A stretch of 64,000 bases of DNA, taken from contig NZ_LMDK01000017.1 of the NCBI RefSeq assembly GCF_001425055.1, forward strand, positions 197,502 through 261,501. The letters are read 5' to 3'. The stretch comes from Pelomonas sp. Root1237 (GTDB taxonomy: Bacteria; Pseudomonadota; Gammaproteobacteria; Burkholderiales; Burkholderiaceae_C). Below are positions 55,611 through 64,000 of this stretch, piece by piece. Within the stretch, counting starts at the first letter, position 1, and the number at the start of each line of letters is the position of its first letter. The notes under the pieces were generated by a model. That model was given only the letters and a program-made list of their open reading frames with translations, ran no database searches and had not been told where the DNA came from. The position numbers were made by a program, and so were the translations under genes.

Positions 55611-57728
55611 ATGAACAAGAGATTCGCGCCCGCGGCGCGAAGGACGGCACTCGCGCTGGCAGCCGCCAGCGCGGCCGCCCACGCCGCACCCGCACCGACC
55701 GTCCTCGAACCTGTCGTCATCACCGCCACGCGCACTGAAGCCACGCCTTTCGACGTGCCCGCTTCCATCAACCGCATCGACGGCGACGCGCTGCGCGCCG
55801 GCCGCGCCCAGGTCAACATCTCCGAGGGCCTCGGCGCCGTCCCGGGCCTGCTGGCGCGCGACCGCCAGAACTACGCTCAGGACGTGCAGATCTCCGTGCG
55901 CGGCTTTGGCGCGCGGGCCAGCTTCGGCATCCGCGGCGTGCGCGTCTACGTGGACGACATCCCCGCCACCCTGCCCGACGGCCAGGGCCAGATCACCAAC
56001 GTCGAGATCGGCACCGTGGGCCGCGTCGAGGTGCTGCGCGGGCCGTTCTCGGCGCTGTATGGCAACTCCTCGGGCGGCGTCATCAGCATCTATTCCGAGA
56101 ACCCCGCCGGCCCGCCGCGCCTGGACGCCGGCGTCAGCTTTGGCAGCGACGGCCTGCGTCGCGTGGCCGCGTCTGCCAGCGGCACCGCAGGCGCCATCGG
56201 CTACACGCTGGGCGCCAGCCGCTTCGAGACCGACGGCTACCGCCAGCACAGCGCCACCGAGCGCCGCCTGGGCAACGCGCGGCTGAACTTCAAGCTCGGC
56301 GCCGACACGCAGCTGACGCTGATCGCCAACAGCGTCGAGTTGCCCGAGGCGCAGGACCCGCTCGGCCTGACCCGTGCCCAATGGCAAACCGACCCGCGCG
56401 GCGTCGACCCCGGCGCGCTGAGCTTCAACACCCGCAAGACGATGAAGCAGCAGCAGGGCGGCCTGGTGCTGGAGCACGGCATCGACAGCGCCAACACCCT
56501 GCGCGTGATGGTCTACCAGGGCCATCGCACGACGATGCAGTTCCAGTCCATCCCGGTGGCCACGCAGGCCAATGCGCTGCATCCGGGTGGCGTCATCGAC
56601 CTGGCGCGCGACTACCAGGGTGCCGATGTGCGCTGGCGCTGGAAAAGTGCCACCGCCAGCGTCATCGCCGGCGTGGCCGCCGACGAGCTGAGCGAGCACC
56701 GCGTCGGCACCCAGAACTTCATCGGCACGACGCTGGGCGTGCAAGGTGCCCTGCGCCGCGACGAGCGCAACCACGTCAGCAACGCCGACCCCTATCTGCA
56801 GGCCGAATGGCGGCCCACGCCGGCCTGGCTGCTCAACGCCGGCGTGAGGCGCAGCAAGGTCGACTTCCGCTCGACCGACGCCTACATCACCAAGACCAAC
56901 CCCGACGACAGCGGCGCCGCCAGCTACTCGGCCACGCTGCCGGTGCTGGGCGCAAGCTTCGCGGTCAGCGAGCGCCTGCGCGTCTACGCCGCCGCCGGCC
57001 GCGGCTTCGAGACGCCCACGCTCAACGAGCTGGCCTACCGCCCCAGCGGCGCCACGGGCCTGAACTTCGGCCTGCAGGCGTCGCTGAGCCGCAGCATCGA
57101 GGCCGGCATCAAGGCCCGGCCCTGGGACGGCGCCGAGTTAGCGCTGGCGCTGTTCCAGACCGGCACCGAGCACGAGATCGTCACGCAGACCAGCCTGGGC
57201 GGCCGCGCCACCTACCAGAACGCCGGCGCCACACGCCGCCGTGGCCTGGAAGCCTCGGGCTCGTTCCAACTCGCGACCACGCTGCAGGCGCAAGTCGCCG
57301 CCACCTGGCTGGACGCGCGCTACCGCGACGGCTTCCTGACCTGCACCGCCACGCCCTGCGCTGCCGCCAACCAACAGGTCAACGCCGACAACCGCATCCC
57401 CGGCATTGCCCGCACCGCGGTCTATGGCGCGCTGACCTGGCAGCCCGCCAGCGGCTGGCGCTTCGGCGCCGAGGCGCGCGCGCTGAGCAAGGTCTACGTC
57501 AATGACCTCAACAACGACGCCGCCCCCGGCTACGCGACGCTGGCCGCACACGCGGGCTACCAGCTCAGCCTCGGCCCCTGGGACCTGGGCGCCCTGCTGC
57601 GCGTGGACAACCTCGCGGGCCGCCGCTACGCCGGCTCCGTCATCGTCAACGACGGCAACGGCCGCTTCTTCGAGCCCGCACCGGGCCGCACCTTCCTCGC
57701 CAGCGCCAACCTGAGCTATCGCTTCTGA
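55611..57728 (+). CDS. TonB-dependent outer-membrane receptor
   Basis: A 705-residue receptor: signal peptide 1-26, plug domain (VVITATRTEATPFDVPASIN, VEVLRGPFSALYGNSSGGVISI) and a 22-strand barrel ending LSYRF. It lies 35 bases after the binding-protein gene in a quinoprotein operon, so it may import PQQ, a lanthanide-chelator complex or another factor of this metabolism; the ligand is inferred only from context. Confidence 0.93.
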   Translation: MNKRFAPAARRTALALAAASAAAHAAPAPTVLEPVVITATRTEATPFDVPASINRIDGDALRAGRAQVNISEGLGAVPGLLARDRQNYAQDVQISVRGFGARASFGIRGVRVYVDDIPATLPDGQGQITNVEIGTVGRVEVLRGPFSALYGNSSGGVISIYSENPAGPPRLDAGVSFGSDGLRRVAASASGTAGAIGYTLGASRFETDGYRQHSATERRLGNARLNFKLGADTQLTLIANSVELPEAQDPLGLTRAQWQTDPRGVDPGALSFNTRKTMKQQQGGLVLEHGIDSANTLRVMVYQGHRTTMQFQSIPVATQANALHPGGVIDLARDYQGADVRWRWKSATASVIAGVAADELSEHRVGTQNFIGTTLGVQGALRRDERNHVSNADPYLQAEWRPTPAWLLNAGVRRSKVDFRSTDAYITKTNPDDSGAASYSATLPVLGASFAVSERLRVYAAAGRGFETPTLNELAYRPSGATGLNFGLQASLSRSIEAGIKARPWDGAELALALFQTGTEHEIVTQTSLGGRATYQNAGATRRRGLEASGSFQLATTLQAQVAATWLDARYRDGFLTCTATPCAAANQQVNADNRIPGIARTAVYGALTWQPASGWRFGAEARALSKVYVNDLNNDAAPGYATLAAHAGYQLSLGPWDLGALLRVDNLAGRRYAGSVIVNDGNGRFFEPAPGRTFLASANLSYRF

Positions 57729-57741
57729 ACCGGAGACCTTC

Positions 57742-58683
57742 ATGGCCCGCCTGTTGCCCACCCTGACCCTGCTTGCCGCGGCAGTCACCCAGGCCCATGC
57801 CGGCCCGCTGGCCTATGTGTCCAACGAGGGCTCGGGCACGCTGAGCGTCATCGACACCGCCACCGACGCCGTGCTCTACGAACTGCCCGCGGGCGCCAAG
57901 CCGCGCGGCGCCGTCATCAGCCCTGACGGCCGCCGCGCCTACGTGAGCGACCAGCCCGGCAACCGCCTCGTCGTCATCGACCTGACCGCGCGGCGCCAAA
58001 CCGGCGAGATCCCGCTCGGCGAATCGCCCGAAGGCCTGGGCCAGTCGCCCGACGGCCGTTGGGTCGTGGCCGCCGTGGAGGAGGCCAACGAGATCGTCTT
58101 CGTCGACACGCGCACGATGGCGCGCAGCTTCGCCGTCAAGGTGCGCGGCAAGAACCCCGAGCACGCTGTCTTCAGCCCCGACGGGCGCTGGGTGCTGGTC
58201 AGCGCCGAGGAGGGCAGCGCGGTGGACGTCATCGACGTGGACAAGCGCGCCCAGGTCGCGCAGATCCCGGTCGGCACGCGGCCGCGCGGCATCGGCTTCT
58301 CGCCCGACGGGCGGCGGGCCTTTGTAGCGGCCGAGATGTCCAGCGAGATCTACGTCATCAACATGCAGACCTTCTCGGTGCAGGACAAGCTCATGGCCGG
58401 GCCCAAGAGCAATGGCATCAGCGTGCACCCCGACGGCAAGCGCGTTTTCATCTCCAACGGCGGCGATGCGACCGTCTCGGTGCTGGACGTGGAGCGCATG
58501 GCCCTGGTCGCCACCATCCCGGTCGGCCAGCGGCCGTGGAACATGGCGCTGACGCCCGACGGCCGCAAGCTCTATGTGGCCTGCGGGCGCTCAGGCGCGG
58601 TGTCGGTCATCGACACCGAGACGCTGCAGCGCGTGGCCGAGGTGGCGGTGGGCAAGCTGCCCTGGGGCGTGGTGATCCGCTAG
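57742..58683 (+). CDS. PQQ-dependent catabolism-associated beta-propeller protein
   Basis: A 313-residue exported protein with YVTN-type repeats (AYVSNEGSGTLSVIDTATDAV, RRAYVSDQPGNRLVVIDL, KRVFISNGGDATVSVLDVER). It has a signal peptide (1-21, ending AHA). Repeats run to the end, forming a seven- or eight-bladed propeller. Such proteins recur next to PQQ alcohol dehydrogenase genes. Role unknown; it begins 13 bases after the receptor gene. Confidence 0.92.
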   Translation: MARLLPTLTLLAAAVTQAHAGPLAYVSNEGSGTLSVIDTATDAVLYELPAGAKPRGAVISPDGRRAYVSDQPGNRLVVIDLTARRQTGEIPLGESPEGLGQSPDGRWVVAAVEEANEIVFVDTRTMARSFAVKVRGKNPEHAVFSPDGRWVLVSAEEGSAVDVIDVDKRAQVAQIPVGTRPRGIGFSPDGRRAFVAAEMSSEIYVINMQTFSVQDKLMAGPKSNGISVHPDGKRVFISNGGDATVSVLDVERMALVATIPVGQRPWNMALTPDGRKLYVACGRSGAVSVIDTETLQRVAEVAVGKLPWGVVIR

Positions 58684-58704
58684 CAACGGCAACCGGGGAA
58701 CCCC

Positions 58705-61191
58705 ATGACTCACCGCCACAGCAGTTGCTGGGCGGCGCTGGCACTCGCCTATGCGTCCGCCTCACACGCCCAGATCCAGCTCGAACGGGTTCAGGTCGTC
58801 GGTGTGTCGCCGGTGGCCGGCGTCGACATCCCGCGCGACTGGATCCCCGCCGCCGTGCAGACCGCCCGCGCCGCCGACCTGGAGCGCAGTCAGGCCCTGG
58901 ACCTCGCCAGCTTCATGAACCGGCGCCTGGGCAGCGTCCACCTCAACGAGATGCAGGGCAACCCGCTGCAGCCCGACGTCAACTTCCGCGGCTACACGGC
59001 CTCGCCGCTGCTGGGCTCGCAGCAGGGGCTGTCGGTCTACCTCGACGGCGTGCGGCTGAACCAGCCGTTTGGCGACGTGGTGAGCTGGGACCTGATCCCC
59101 AAGGCGGCCATCGCTTCCATCGCGCTCAACCCGGGCTCCAACCCGCTGTTCGGCCTCAACACCCTGGGCGGTGCGCTGAGCGTGCAGACCAAGGACGGGT
59201 TGAAGCAACCGGGCACGTCGCTGCAGCTGACGGCCGGCTCACACGGCCGCCGCGCCGCCGAGTTCGAGGTGGGCGGCGGCAGCGCCGGCGGCACGCACTG
59301 GTACGTCACCGGCCACAAGTTCCGCGAGCGCGGCTGGCGGGTCGATTCAAAGTCCGACGTGAACCAGCTCTTCGCCAAGCTCGGCCACCGCAACGCTGAC
59401 ACCGACATTGCACTGACCGCGTCGCTCGCCGACACCGACCTCAACGGCAACGGCCTGCAGGAGCAACGCCTTCTCGAACGTGACCGCGCCAGCGTCTACA
59501 CGCGCCCGGACAACACCCGCAACCGCGCGGCACTGCTCAACCTCGCGCTTTCTCATTCGCTCGGCGAGCAGTGGACGCTGGCCGGCAACGCCTACGTCCG
59601 CAGCATCCGCACGCGCACCTACAACGGCGACCTGAACGACGACGCGCTCGACCAGTCGCTCTACCAGCCCAGTGCCGCCGATCGCGCGGCGCTGGCGGCG
59701 GCCGGCTACACCGGCTTTCCCACCGCGGGCGAGAGCGCGGCCAACACGCCCTTCCCGAAGTGGCGCTGCATCGCCCAGGCGCTACTGAAGGACGAGCCTG
59801 GCGAGAAGTGCAACGGCGTCATCAACCAGACCCGCACGAACCAGCACAACGCCGGCTTCAACGCGCAGCTCGGCTACGACGGTCGGCTGCTTGGCTTGCC
59901 CAGTCAGTCCCTGATCGGCGCGGCAGCCGACTTCAGCCGCAGCCGTTTCGTGCAGGGCTCGGAGCTGGGCTACCTGAATGCCGACCGCAGCATCACCGGC
60001 GTCGGCGCCTTCGGTGATGGCGTGGGCGGCGGCAACGTGGACGGCGCGCCCTACGACACCCGCGTGGACCTGGCGGGCCGCACACGCACGCTCAGCCTGT
60101 TCGCCAGCACCGTGCTCACGGTGGCGAGTGGCACGCACCTGACCGTGTCCGCCCGCTACAACCACAGCACGGCGCGCAACCGCGATGCCATCACGCCAGG
60201 CGCCGGCCCGGGCTCACTGGACGGCGACCACGCTTTCAGCCGCCTCAACCCCGCGCTGGGCCTGACCTTCACGCCGGTGGCCGGCGTCAACGCCTGGGCC
60301 GGCGTGAGCCAGGGCAGCCGCGACCCGTCCTCCATCGAGCTGGGCTGCGCCGACCCGGCCAACCCCTGCAAGCTGCCCAACGCCATGGCCGGCGACCCGC
60401 CACTCAGGCAGGTCGTCACGACGACGGTGGAGGCCGGCATTCGCGGCGCCGCCGGCGGGCCACTGGCCTGGAGCGTCGGCGTGTTCCGCTCCGACAACCG
60501 CGACGACCTGCTCTTCGTCGCCGACGACGCGGCAGGCTTTGGCTACTTCAAGAACTTTGGCAAGACCCGCCGCCAGGGTGTGGAGCTGGGCCTGAGCGGG
60601 CAGCCCGCCAAGGGCCTGGCGGCGGGCATCAACCTCACGCTGCTGGACGCCACCTACCGCACGGCCGAGCGCGTCAACGGCGCGTCCAACAGCAGCAACG
60701 ATGCGGCGCAGGCGGGCTTGCCCGGCGTGAACGGCAATATCGCCACCCGCCCCGGCGACCACATGCCGCTGGTGCCGCGCCGCATGCTCAAGCTCTATGC
60801 CGATCTCGACCTCGGCGATGCGTGGTCGCTCGGCGCCGACGCCATCGCGATGAGCGGCGCAGCAGCGCGCGGCAACGAGAACGGCCTGCACCGGCCCGAT
60901 GACACGTACTACCTCGGCGCGGGCCGCAGCGCCGGCTACGCGGTGGTCAACATCAACGCGGCCTGGAAGCCGATGAAGGGGCTCAAGCTCTTCGCCCAGG
61001 TCAACAACCTGTTCGATCGCGACTACGCCACCGCCGCGCAGCTCGGGCCGACGGGCTTCGACAGCGCGGGCAATTTTCAGAGCCGGCCCTTCGCCGCCAA
61101 CGCGAACGGCGACCGCCCGTTGCGCCACGCGACGTTCTACGCGCCAGGCGCGCCGCGCAGCGTGGCGGTGGGCGTGAAGTTCAACTTCTAG
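58705..61191 (+). CDS. Second TonB-dependent receptor in the alcohol-oxidation operon
   Basis: An 828-residue outer-membrane receptor: signal peptide 1-23, plug domain (NFRGYTASPLLGSQQGLSVY, LNPGSNPLFGLNTLGGALSV) and a barrel ending AVGVKFNF. Two cysteine pairs occur in loops (WRCIAQ...EKCNG; GCADPANPC). It differs strongly from the receptor at 55611. It starts 21 bases after the propeller gene, so it is in the same transcript. Confidence 0.92.
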   Translation: MTHRHSSCWAALALAYASASHAQIQLERVQVVGVSPVAGVDIPRDWIPAAVQTARAADLERSQALDLASFMNRRLGSVHLNEMQGNPLQPDVNFRGYTASPLLGSQQGLSVYLDGVRLNQPFGDVVSWDLIPKAAIASIALNPGSNPLFGLNTLGGALSVQTKDGLKQPGTSLQLTAGSHGRRAAEFEVGGGSAGGTHWYVTGHKFRERGWRVDSKSDVNQLFAKLGHRNADTDIALTASLADTDLNGNGLQEQRLLERDRASVYTRPDNTRNRAALLNLALSHSLGEQWTLAGNAYVRSIRTRTYNGDLNDDALDQSLYQPSAADRAALAAAGYTGFPTAGESAANTPFPKWRCIAQALLKDEPGEKCNGVINQTRTNQHNAGFNAQLGYDGRLLGLPSQSLIGAAADFSRSRFVQGSELGYLNADRSITGVGAFGDGVGGGNVDGAPYDTRVDLAGRTRTLSLFASTVLTVASGTHLTVSARYNHSTARNRDAITPGAGPGSLDGDHAFSRLNPALGLTFTPVAGVNAWAGVSQGSRDPSSIELGCADPANPCKLPNAMAGDPPLRQVVTTTVEAGIRGAAGGPLAWSVGVFRSDNRDDLLFVADDAAGFGYFKNFGKTRRQGVELGLSGQPAKGLAAGINLTLLDATYRTAERVNGASNSSNDAAQAGLPGVNGNIATRPGDHMPLVPRRMLKLYADLDLGDAWSLGADAIAMSGAAARGNENGLHRPDDTYYLGAGRSAGYAVVNINAAWKPMKGLKLFAQVNNLFDRDYATAAQLGPTGFDSAGNFQSRPFAANANGDRPLRHATFYAPGAPRSVAVGVKFNF

Positions 61192-61296
61192 CGAGAAGCC
61201 CTCGGGCACTGCTGCGCGCCGCCACACCCACGCTGCACGGCGGCACAGCGCGCGCCCGCGCCACGCAACAGCCCGCGTCGGGGCACACCCGCAGCA

Positions 61297-61315
61297 GCGT
61301 GCCAGCGCGGCACGC
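61297..61315. promoter_or_regulatory. Perfect palindrome upstream of the porin gene
   Basis: GCGTGCCAGCGCGGCACGC, a 7-bp perfect dyad, lies 62 bases before the porin -24 element; it differs from the TGTTCC type dyads elsewhere, so a second regulator may act here. Confidence 0.4.
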
Positions 61316-61377
61316 GTCATGGCTCCCACTGCGCCGCGCGGCAACGCCCGCGTGGGCACTTCGCTCCAGCCCGGTAC

Positions 61378-61392
61378 TGGCACAGCGCTTGC
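61378..61392 (+). promoter_or_regulatory. Sigma-54 promoter of the porin gene
   Basis: TGGCACAGCGCTTGC is a consensus -24/-12 match with GG-N10-GC, 38 bases before the ATG at 61430. Confidence 0.75.
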
Positions 61393-61429
61393 GCAAAGCA
61401 CCCTGCCCAAAACCACAACCGGAGACAAC

Positions 61430-62560
61430 ATGAACATCAACACCCGCACCTTCATCGCCGCCGCGCTCACCGCCGCGGGCACAGCCCACGCCGCCGACTT
61501 CAAGGCCGGCGAATGGGACCTGAGCCTGGGCGGCATCATCAACGCCTACTACACCCACACCAGCTGTTCCGGCTCGCAGACCGTCGGCGGCGTGGCGCTG
61601 GCGACCAAGGGCCTGGGCTGCGGCGGCACCGATGGCCGCACCGTCATCGGCAACGGCCTGCTGCCCAATGCCCTCACCACCACGGCCAAGACGCGCCAGG
61701 ACGGCTATGACATCCAGGCCACGCTGATGATCGGCGCGGCCGTCGCCTCGGGCGACGCCATCTCCAACAACAGCAACGTCGACGTGCGCCAGGGCTTTGT
61801 CACCTTCGGCAATGCCGACATGGGCAGCGTCAAGCTCGGCCGCGATTACGGCCTGTTCGGCCAGTCCGCCATCCTCGGCGACATGACCCTGCTCGGCGCC
61901 GGCGCCCCCGTCAGCGCCACCCAGCGCAACCGCGTCACGCTCGGCCACATCGGCTCCGGCTACACCTACCTCGGCACGTATGGCCAGATCGCCTACAGCC
62001 TGCCCGCCAGCGGCGGCTTCTCGGCCACCGTCGCGCTGATGAGCCCCGTCGACGCCGGCGCCGCCATCGGCCGCAACGAGCCGCAGCTGCAAGCCCTGGC
62101 CACCGCCAAGTTCAATGGCGGCAAGGCCTGGGTGGGCGTCAAGCACCAGAAGTTCGAAGGCACCGGCGGCGCTGCCAGCTTCACGATGAACGGCGCCGAG
62201 GTCGGCGCCAGCGTCAGCCTCGGCGCGCTGGGCTTTGCGGCCAATCTGCAATCGGGCAAGGGCCTGGGCGTGCTGTCCGACGGCGACAGCGGCAACCGCA
62301 AGCAGACCAACGTGCTGCTGCAAGCCACCTGGCAGGCCACGGCCAAGACCAAGCTCGGCCTGAACTGGGGCGAGAGCAAGCTGAAGGATGGCGTGGCGAG
62401 CGACCTGCGCAGCAACACCAATGTGACGGCGGGGCTGTACTACGGGCTGACGAAGAGCGTGACGCTGGTGGGGGAGGTGAGCCGGACGACGTCGAAGCCG
62501 GTGACCGGCAGCGACGCCAAGATGAGCGGCGTAGCACTGGGGGGGATCGTGTTCTTCTGA
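61430..62560 (+). CDS. Gram-negative porin
   Basis: A 376-residue outer-membrane porin of the betaproteobacterial type, with signal peptide (1-21, ending TAHA), mature start ADFKAGEWDLSLGG, and a final GVALGGIVFF. GNADMGSVKLGRDYGLF is typical of 16-strand porins. AACCGGAGA lies before the ATG. Its sigma-54 promoter suggests coregulation with the alcohol genes, so it may admit alcohols or related substrates. Confidence 0.9.
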   Translation: MNINTRTFIAAALTAAGTAHAADFKAGEWDLSLGGIINAYYTHTSCSGSQTVGGVALATKGLGCGGTDGRTVIGNGLLPNALTTTAKTRQDGYDIQATLMIGAAVASGDAISNNSNVDVRQGFVTFGNADMGSVKLGRDYGLFGQSAILGDMTLLGAGAPVSATQRNRVTLGHIGSGYTYLGTYGQIAYSLPASGGFSATVALMSPVDAGAAIGRNEPQLQALATAKFNGGKAWVGVKHQKFEGTGGAASFTMNGAEVGASVSLGALGFAANLQSGKGLGVLSDGDSGNRKQTNVLLQATWQATAKTKLGLNWGESKLKDGVASDLRSNTNVTAGLYYGLTKSVTLVGEVSRTTSKPVTGSDAKMSGVALGGIVFF

Positions 62561-62571
62561 CCTATCGCACG

Positions 62572-62596
62572 GCCCTCGCGGCGACGCGGCGAGGGC
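62572..62596 (+). terminator. Hairpin after the porin gene
   Basis: GCCCTCGC pairs with GCGAGGGC across a ten-base loop, followed by GTTAAT, eleven bases after the stop codon. Confidence 0.6.
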
Positions 62597-62737
62597 GTTA
62601 ATCCTGGCAAATATCTGATTCGCGTTGCACGGCTGCGAAAGCAGTCCGCGCCGCCGCCGTGCGGGTCGCGCGGCGCAGACTCCTGGCAGGCCTGCCAGCG
62701 CCGAGGCAAACTGAGGCCCGATTGACCCGGAGCTGAC

Positions 62738-64000
62738 TTGCAATCCAGGCGCCGCTCTTTTCATGCCGCGATGGCGGCACTCATCCAGGCGGCTTGCTGT
62801 GCCGGCGCCTGGTCGCAGCCCGTAGCCATGCCACCGGTCACTGCGGCCGGCACCGAAGGCAACAAGTTGGAGGCCGTGAGAGTTGAAGCGGCCAGGCAGC
62901 CCTATCGCAGCCTCTTCGTCACCGGTGCGATGAAGACCGACACGCCGATCCGCGACCTGGCGCAGAGCGTGCGCGTGCTGTCGGCCGACATGCTGGCGGA
63001 CGCGGGTGTGACCCAGTTGGCCGACGCGCTGGAGCTCGGCAGTGGCATCGCCAGGCAGAGCAATTTCGGCGGGCTGTGGGACAGCTACGCGATGCGCGGC
63101 TTCACGGGCGACCCGAATTTCGGTTCCGACTACATGGTCAATGGCTTCAACTACAGCCGCGGCTACAACGGGCTGCGCGATACCGCCGCCACCGCCATGA
63201 TCGAGCTGCTGAAGGGGCCGGCCTCGGCGCTCTACGGGCGCGGCGAGCCGGGCGGCACGGTCAACATCGTGACCAAGAAGCCGCTGTTCCAGCCCGGCCA
63301 TGCGCTGGAGGTCTCGGGCGGCAGCTTTGGCCGCCTGCGCAGCACGGCTGACCTGACCGGCCCGTTCAGCGAGCGCCTGGCCTACCGGCTCAACGCCGCC
63401 AGCGAGAAGGGCGACAGCTACCGCGACCATGTGCGCTCCGAGCGCCATATGGTGGCGGCGTCCCTGCTGTGGCGGGCCGGCGATGCCACCACCGTGTCCT
63501 ACGAGCTGGAGCACGCCAGGCAGCGCGCCAACTTCGACCGCGGCATCGTCGCGATCCGCGGTGAACTGGGCCGCCTGCCCCGCTCGCGCTTCCTGGGCGA
63601 GCCCGCTGACGGCCCGCACGCCACCGAGACGACAGGCCACCAGATCTTCATCCAGCACGACTTCAACGACGACTGGGCGATCCAGGCCGGCTTCAGCCAC
63701 CGCGACAGCTCGATCAACGGCATCTCGACCGAGGCGCGCTTCCTGCTGGCTGACGACCGCAGCCTGGTGCGCCAGCGCCGCAGCCGCGACAACTCGGCGC
63801 TGGACATGTCGGGCCGCTTCGAACTGCTGGGCAGGCTGCGTGTCGGCGGCTTGGTGCACCGGTTGCTGGTCGGCGCAGATGCCTACAGGTTCATCGACCA
63901 TCGCAAGCAGTACCGCGTTGCCGAAGCCTCCGTGATCGACATCTACGAGCCGGTCTATGGCCAGGTGGCCCCGCCCATGCCCCTGACCACCTGGACCCGC
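62738..64000 (+). CDS. TonB-dependent siderophore receptor (5' part)
   Basis: The window contains 421 codons without a stop, so the 3' end lies outside. The TTG at 62738 is chosen as start because GGAG lies five bases upstream and it gives a good signal peptide (MQSRRRSFHAAMAALIQAAC). The plug includes PIRDLAQSVRVLSADMLADAG, AMRGFTGDPNFGSDYMVNGF and GPASALYGRGEPGGTVNIVT, typical of the siderophore-receptor subfamily. A Fur site was not clearly seen in 62600-62737. Iron-chelate uptake is the family expectation. Confidence 0.88.
   Translation, partial: MQSRRRSFHAAMAALIQAACCAGAWSQPVAMPPVTAAGTEGNKLEAVRVEAARQPYRSLFVTGAMKTDTPIRDLAQSVRVLSADMLADAGVTQLADALELGSGIARQSNFGGLWDSYAMRGFTGDPNFGSDYMVNGFNYSRGYNGLRDTAATAMIELLKGPASALYGRGEPGGTVNIVTKKPLFQPGHALEVSGGSFGRLRSTADLTGPFSERLAYRLNAASEKGDSYRDHVRSERHMVAASLLWRAGDATTVSYELEHARQRANFDRGIVAIRGELGRLPRSRFLGEPADGPHATETTGHQIFIQHDFNDDWAIQAGFSHRDSSINGISTEARFLLADDRSLVRQRRSRDNSALDMSGRFELLGRLRVGGLVHRLLVGADAYRFIDHRKQYRVAEASVIDIYEPVYGQVAPPMPLTTWTR

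Noticed and set aside
62600-62737. Fur box before the siderophore receptor
   Set aside because: AATATCTGATTCG is only a weak partial match to the Fur consensus.
61181-63901. 906-codon minus-strand frame
   Set aside because: It lies antisense to the porin and the siderophore receptor, and is low-complexity Ala/Gly/Gln-rich, a typical GC shadow.

Overview
The window comes from a GC-rich chromosome, most likely a Burkholderiales betaproteobacterium of the Roseateles/Pelomonas/Rubrivivax type. This is inferred from base composition, PEP-CTERM proteins, E. coli-like PurB and SppA, FMN-binding glutamate synthase-like protein and a quinoprotein alcohol-oxidation locus; no rRNA or tRNA gene was seen to confirm it.

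Layout. 0.1-9.6 kb holds purB, a tandem duplication of a DUF898 membrane protein plus M48 metalloprotease pair (with the tail of a third copy), a YibF-like GST, an atypical response regulator and a glutamate synthase-like flavoprotein. 9.6-9.9 kb is a non-coding element made of nested inverted repeats. 9.9-18.6 kb carries sppA, a second GST, two coupled unknown genes, a PEP-CTERM protein, an amidase/monooxygenase pair, a peroxiredoxin and a lipoprotein. 18.6-20.7 kb is a bufferin-type copper-RiPP operon (precursor, DUF692 enzyme, DUF2063 partner). 20.8-25.4 kb is a coupled cell-wall-sugar operon (murQ, MFS, NagX-like acyltransferase, GHL10 lipoprotein). 25.4-30.5 kb has a subtilase, GDPD, GNAT, flavin reductase and a second PEP-CTERM-like protein.

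30.5-34.7 kb and 50.8-62.6 kb form one functional theme: PQQ-dependent alcohol oxidation. A PQQ alcohol dehydrogenase with the extra aspartate typical of lanthanide-using enzymes and an aldehyde dehydrogenase are divergent. A second cluster carries an AcoR-like sigma-54 activator, a PedF-like cytochrome c, a XoxJ-like binding protein, TonB receptors, a PQQ-associated beta-propeller, a porin and pqqB. Five sites fit the sigma-54 GG-N10-GC promoter rule, and several have a related TGTTCC-N5-GGARCA-like dyad nearby, so the two clusters probably form one regulon. pqqB is translationally coupled to a TolQ/TolR-like operon.

35.3-44.0 kb is a chromosomal integron: a truncated intI on the minus strand, an intact LexA box in its promoter, and 15 plus-strand gene cassettes bounded by 15 attC sites whose R''/R' cores pair cassette by cassette. 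An IS1182-family element sits exactly at one crossover point. Nearly all cassette products are unknown small proteins; one resembles RraB. 44.0-48.3 kb is a patchwork with a GH2 glycosidase flanked by palindromic repeats, a sugar-permease remnant and an alpha/beta hydrolase. The window ends inside a TonB siderophore receptor gene.
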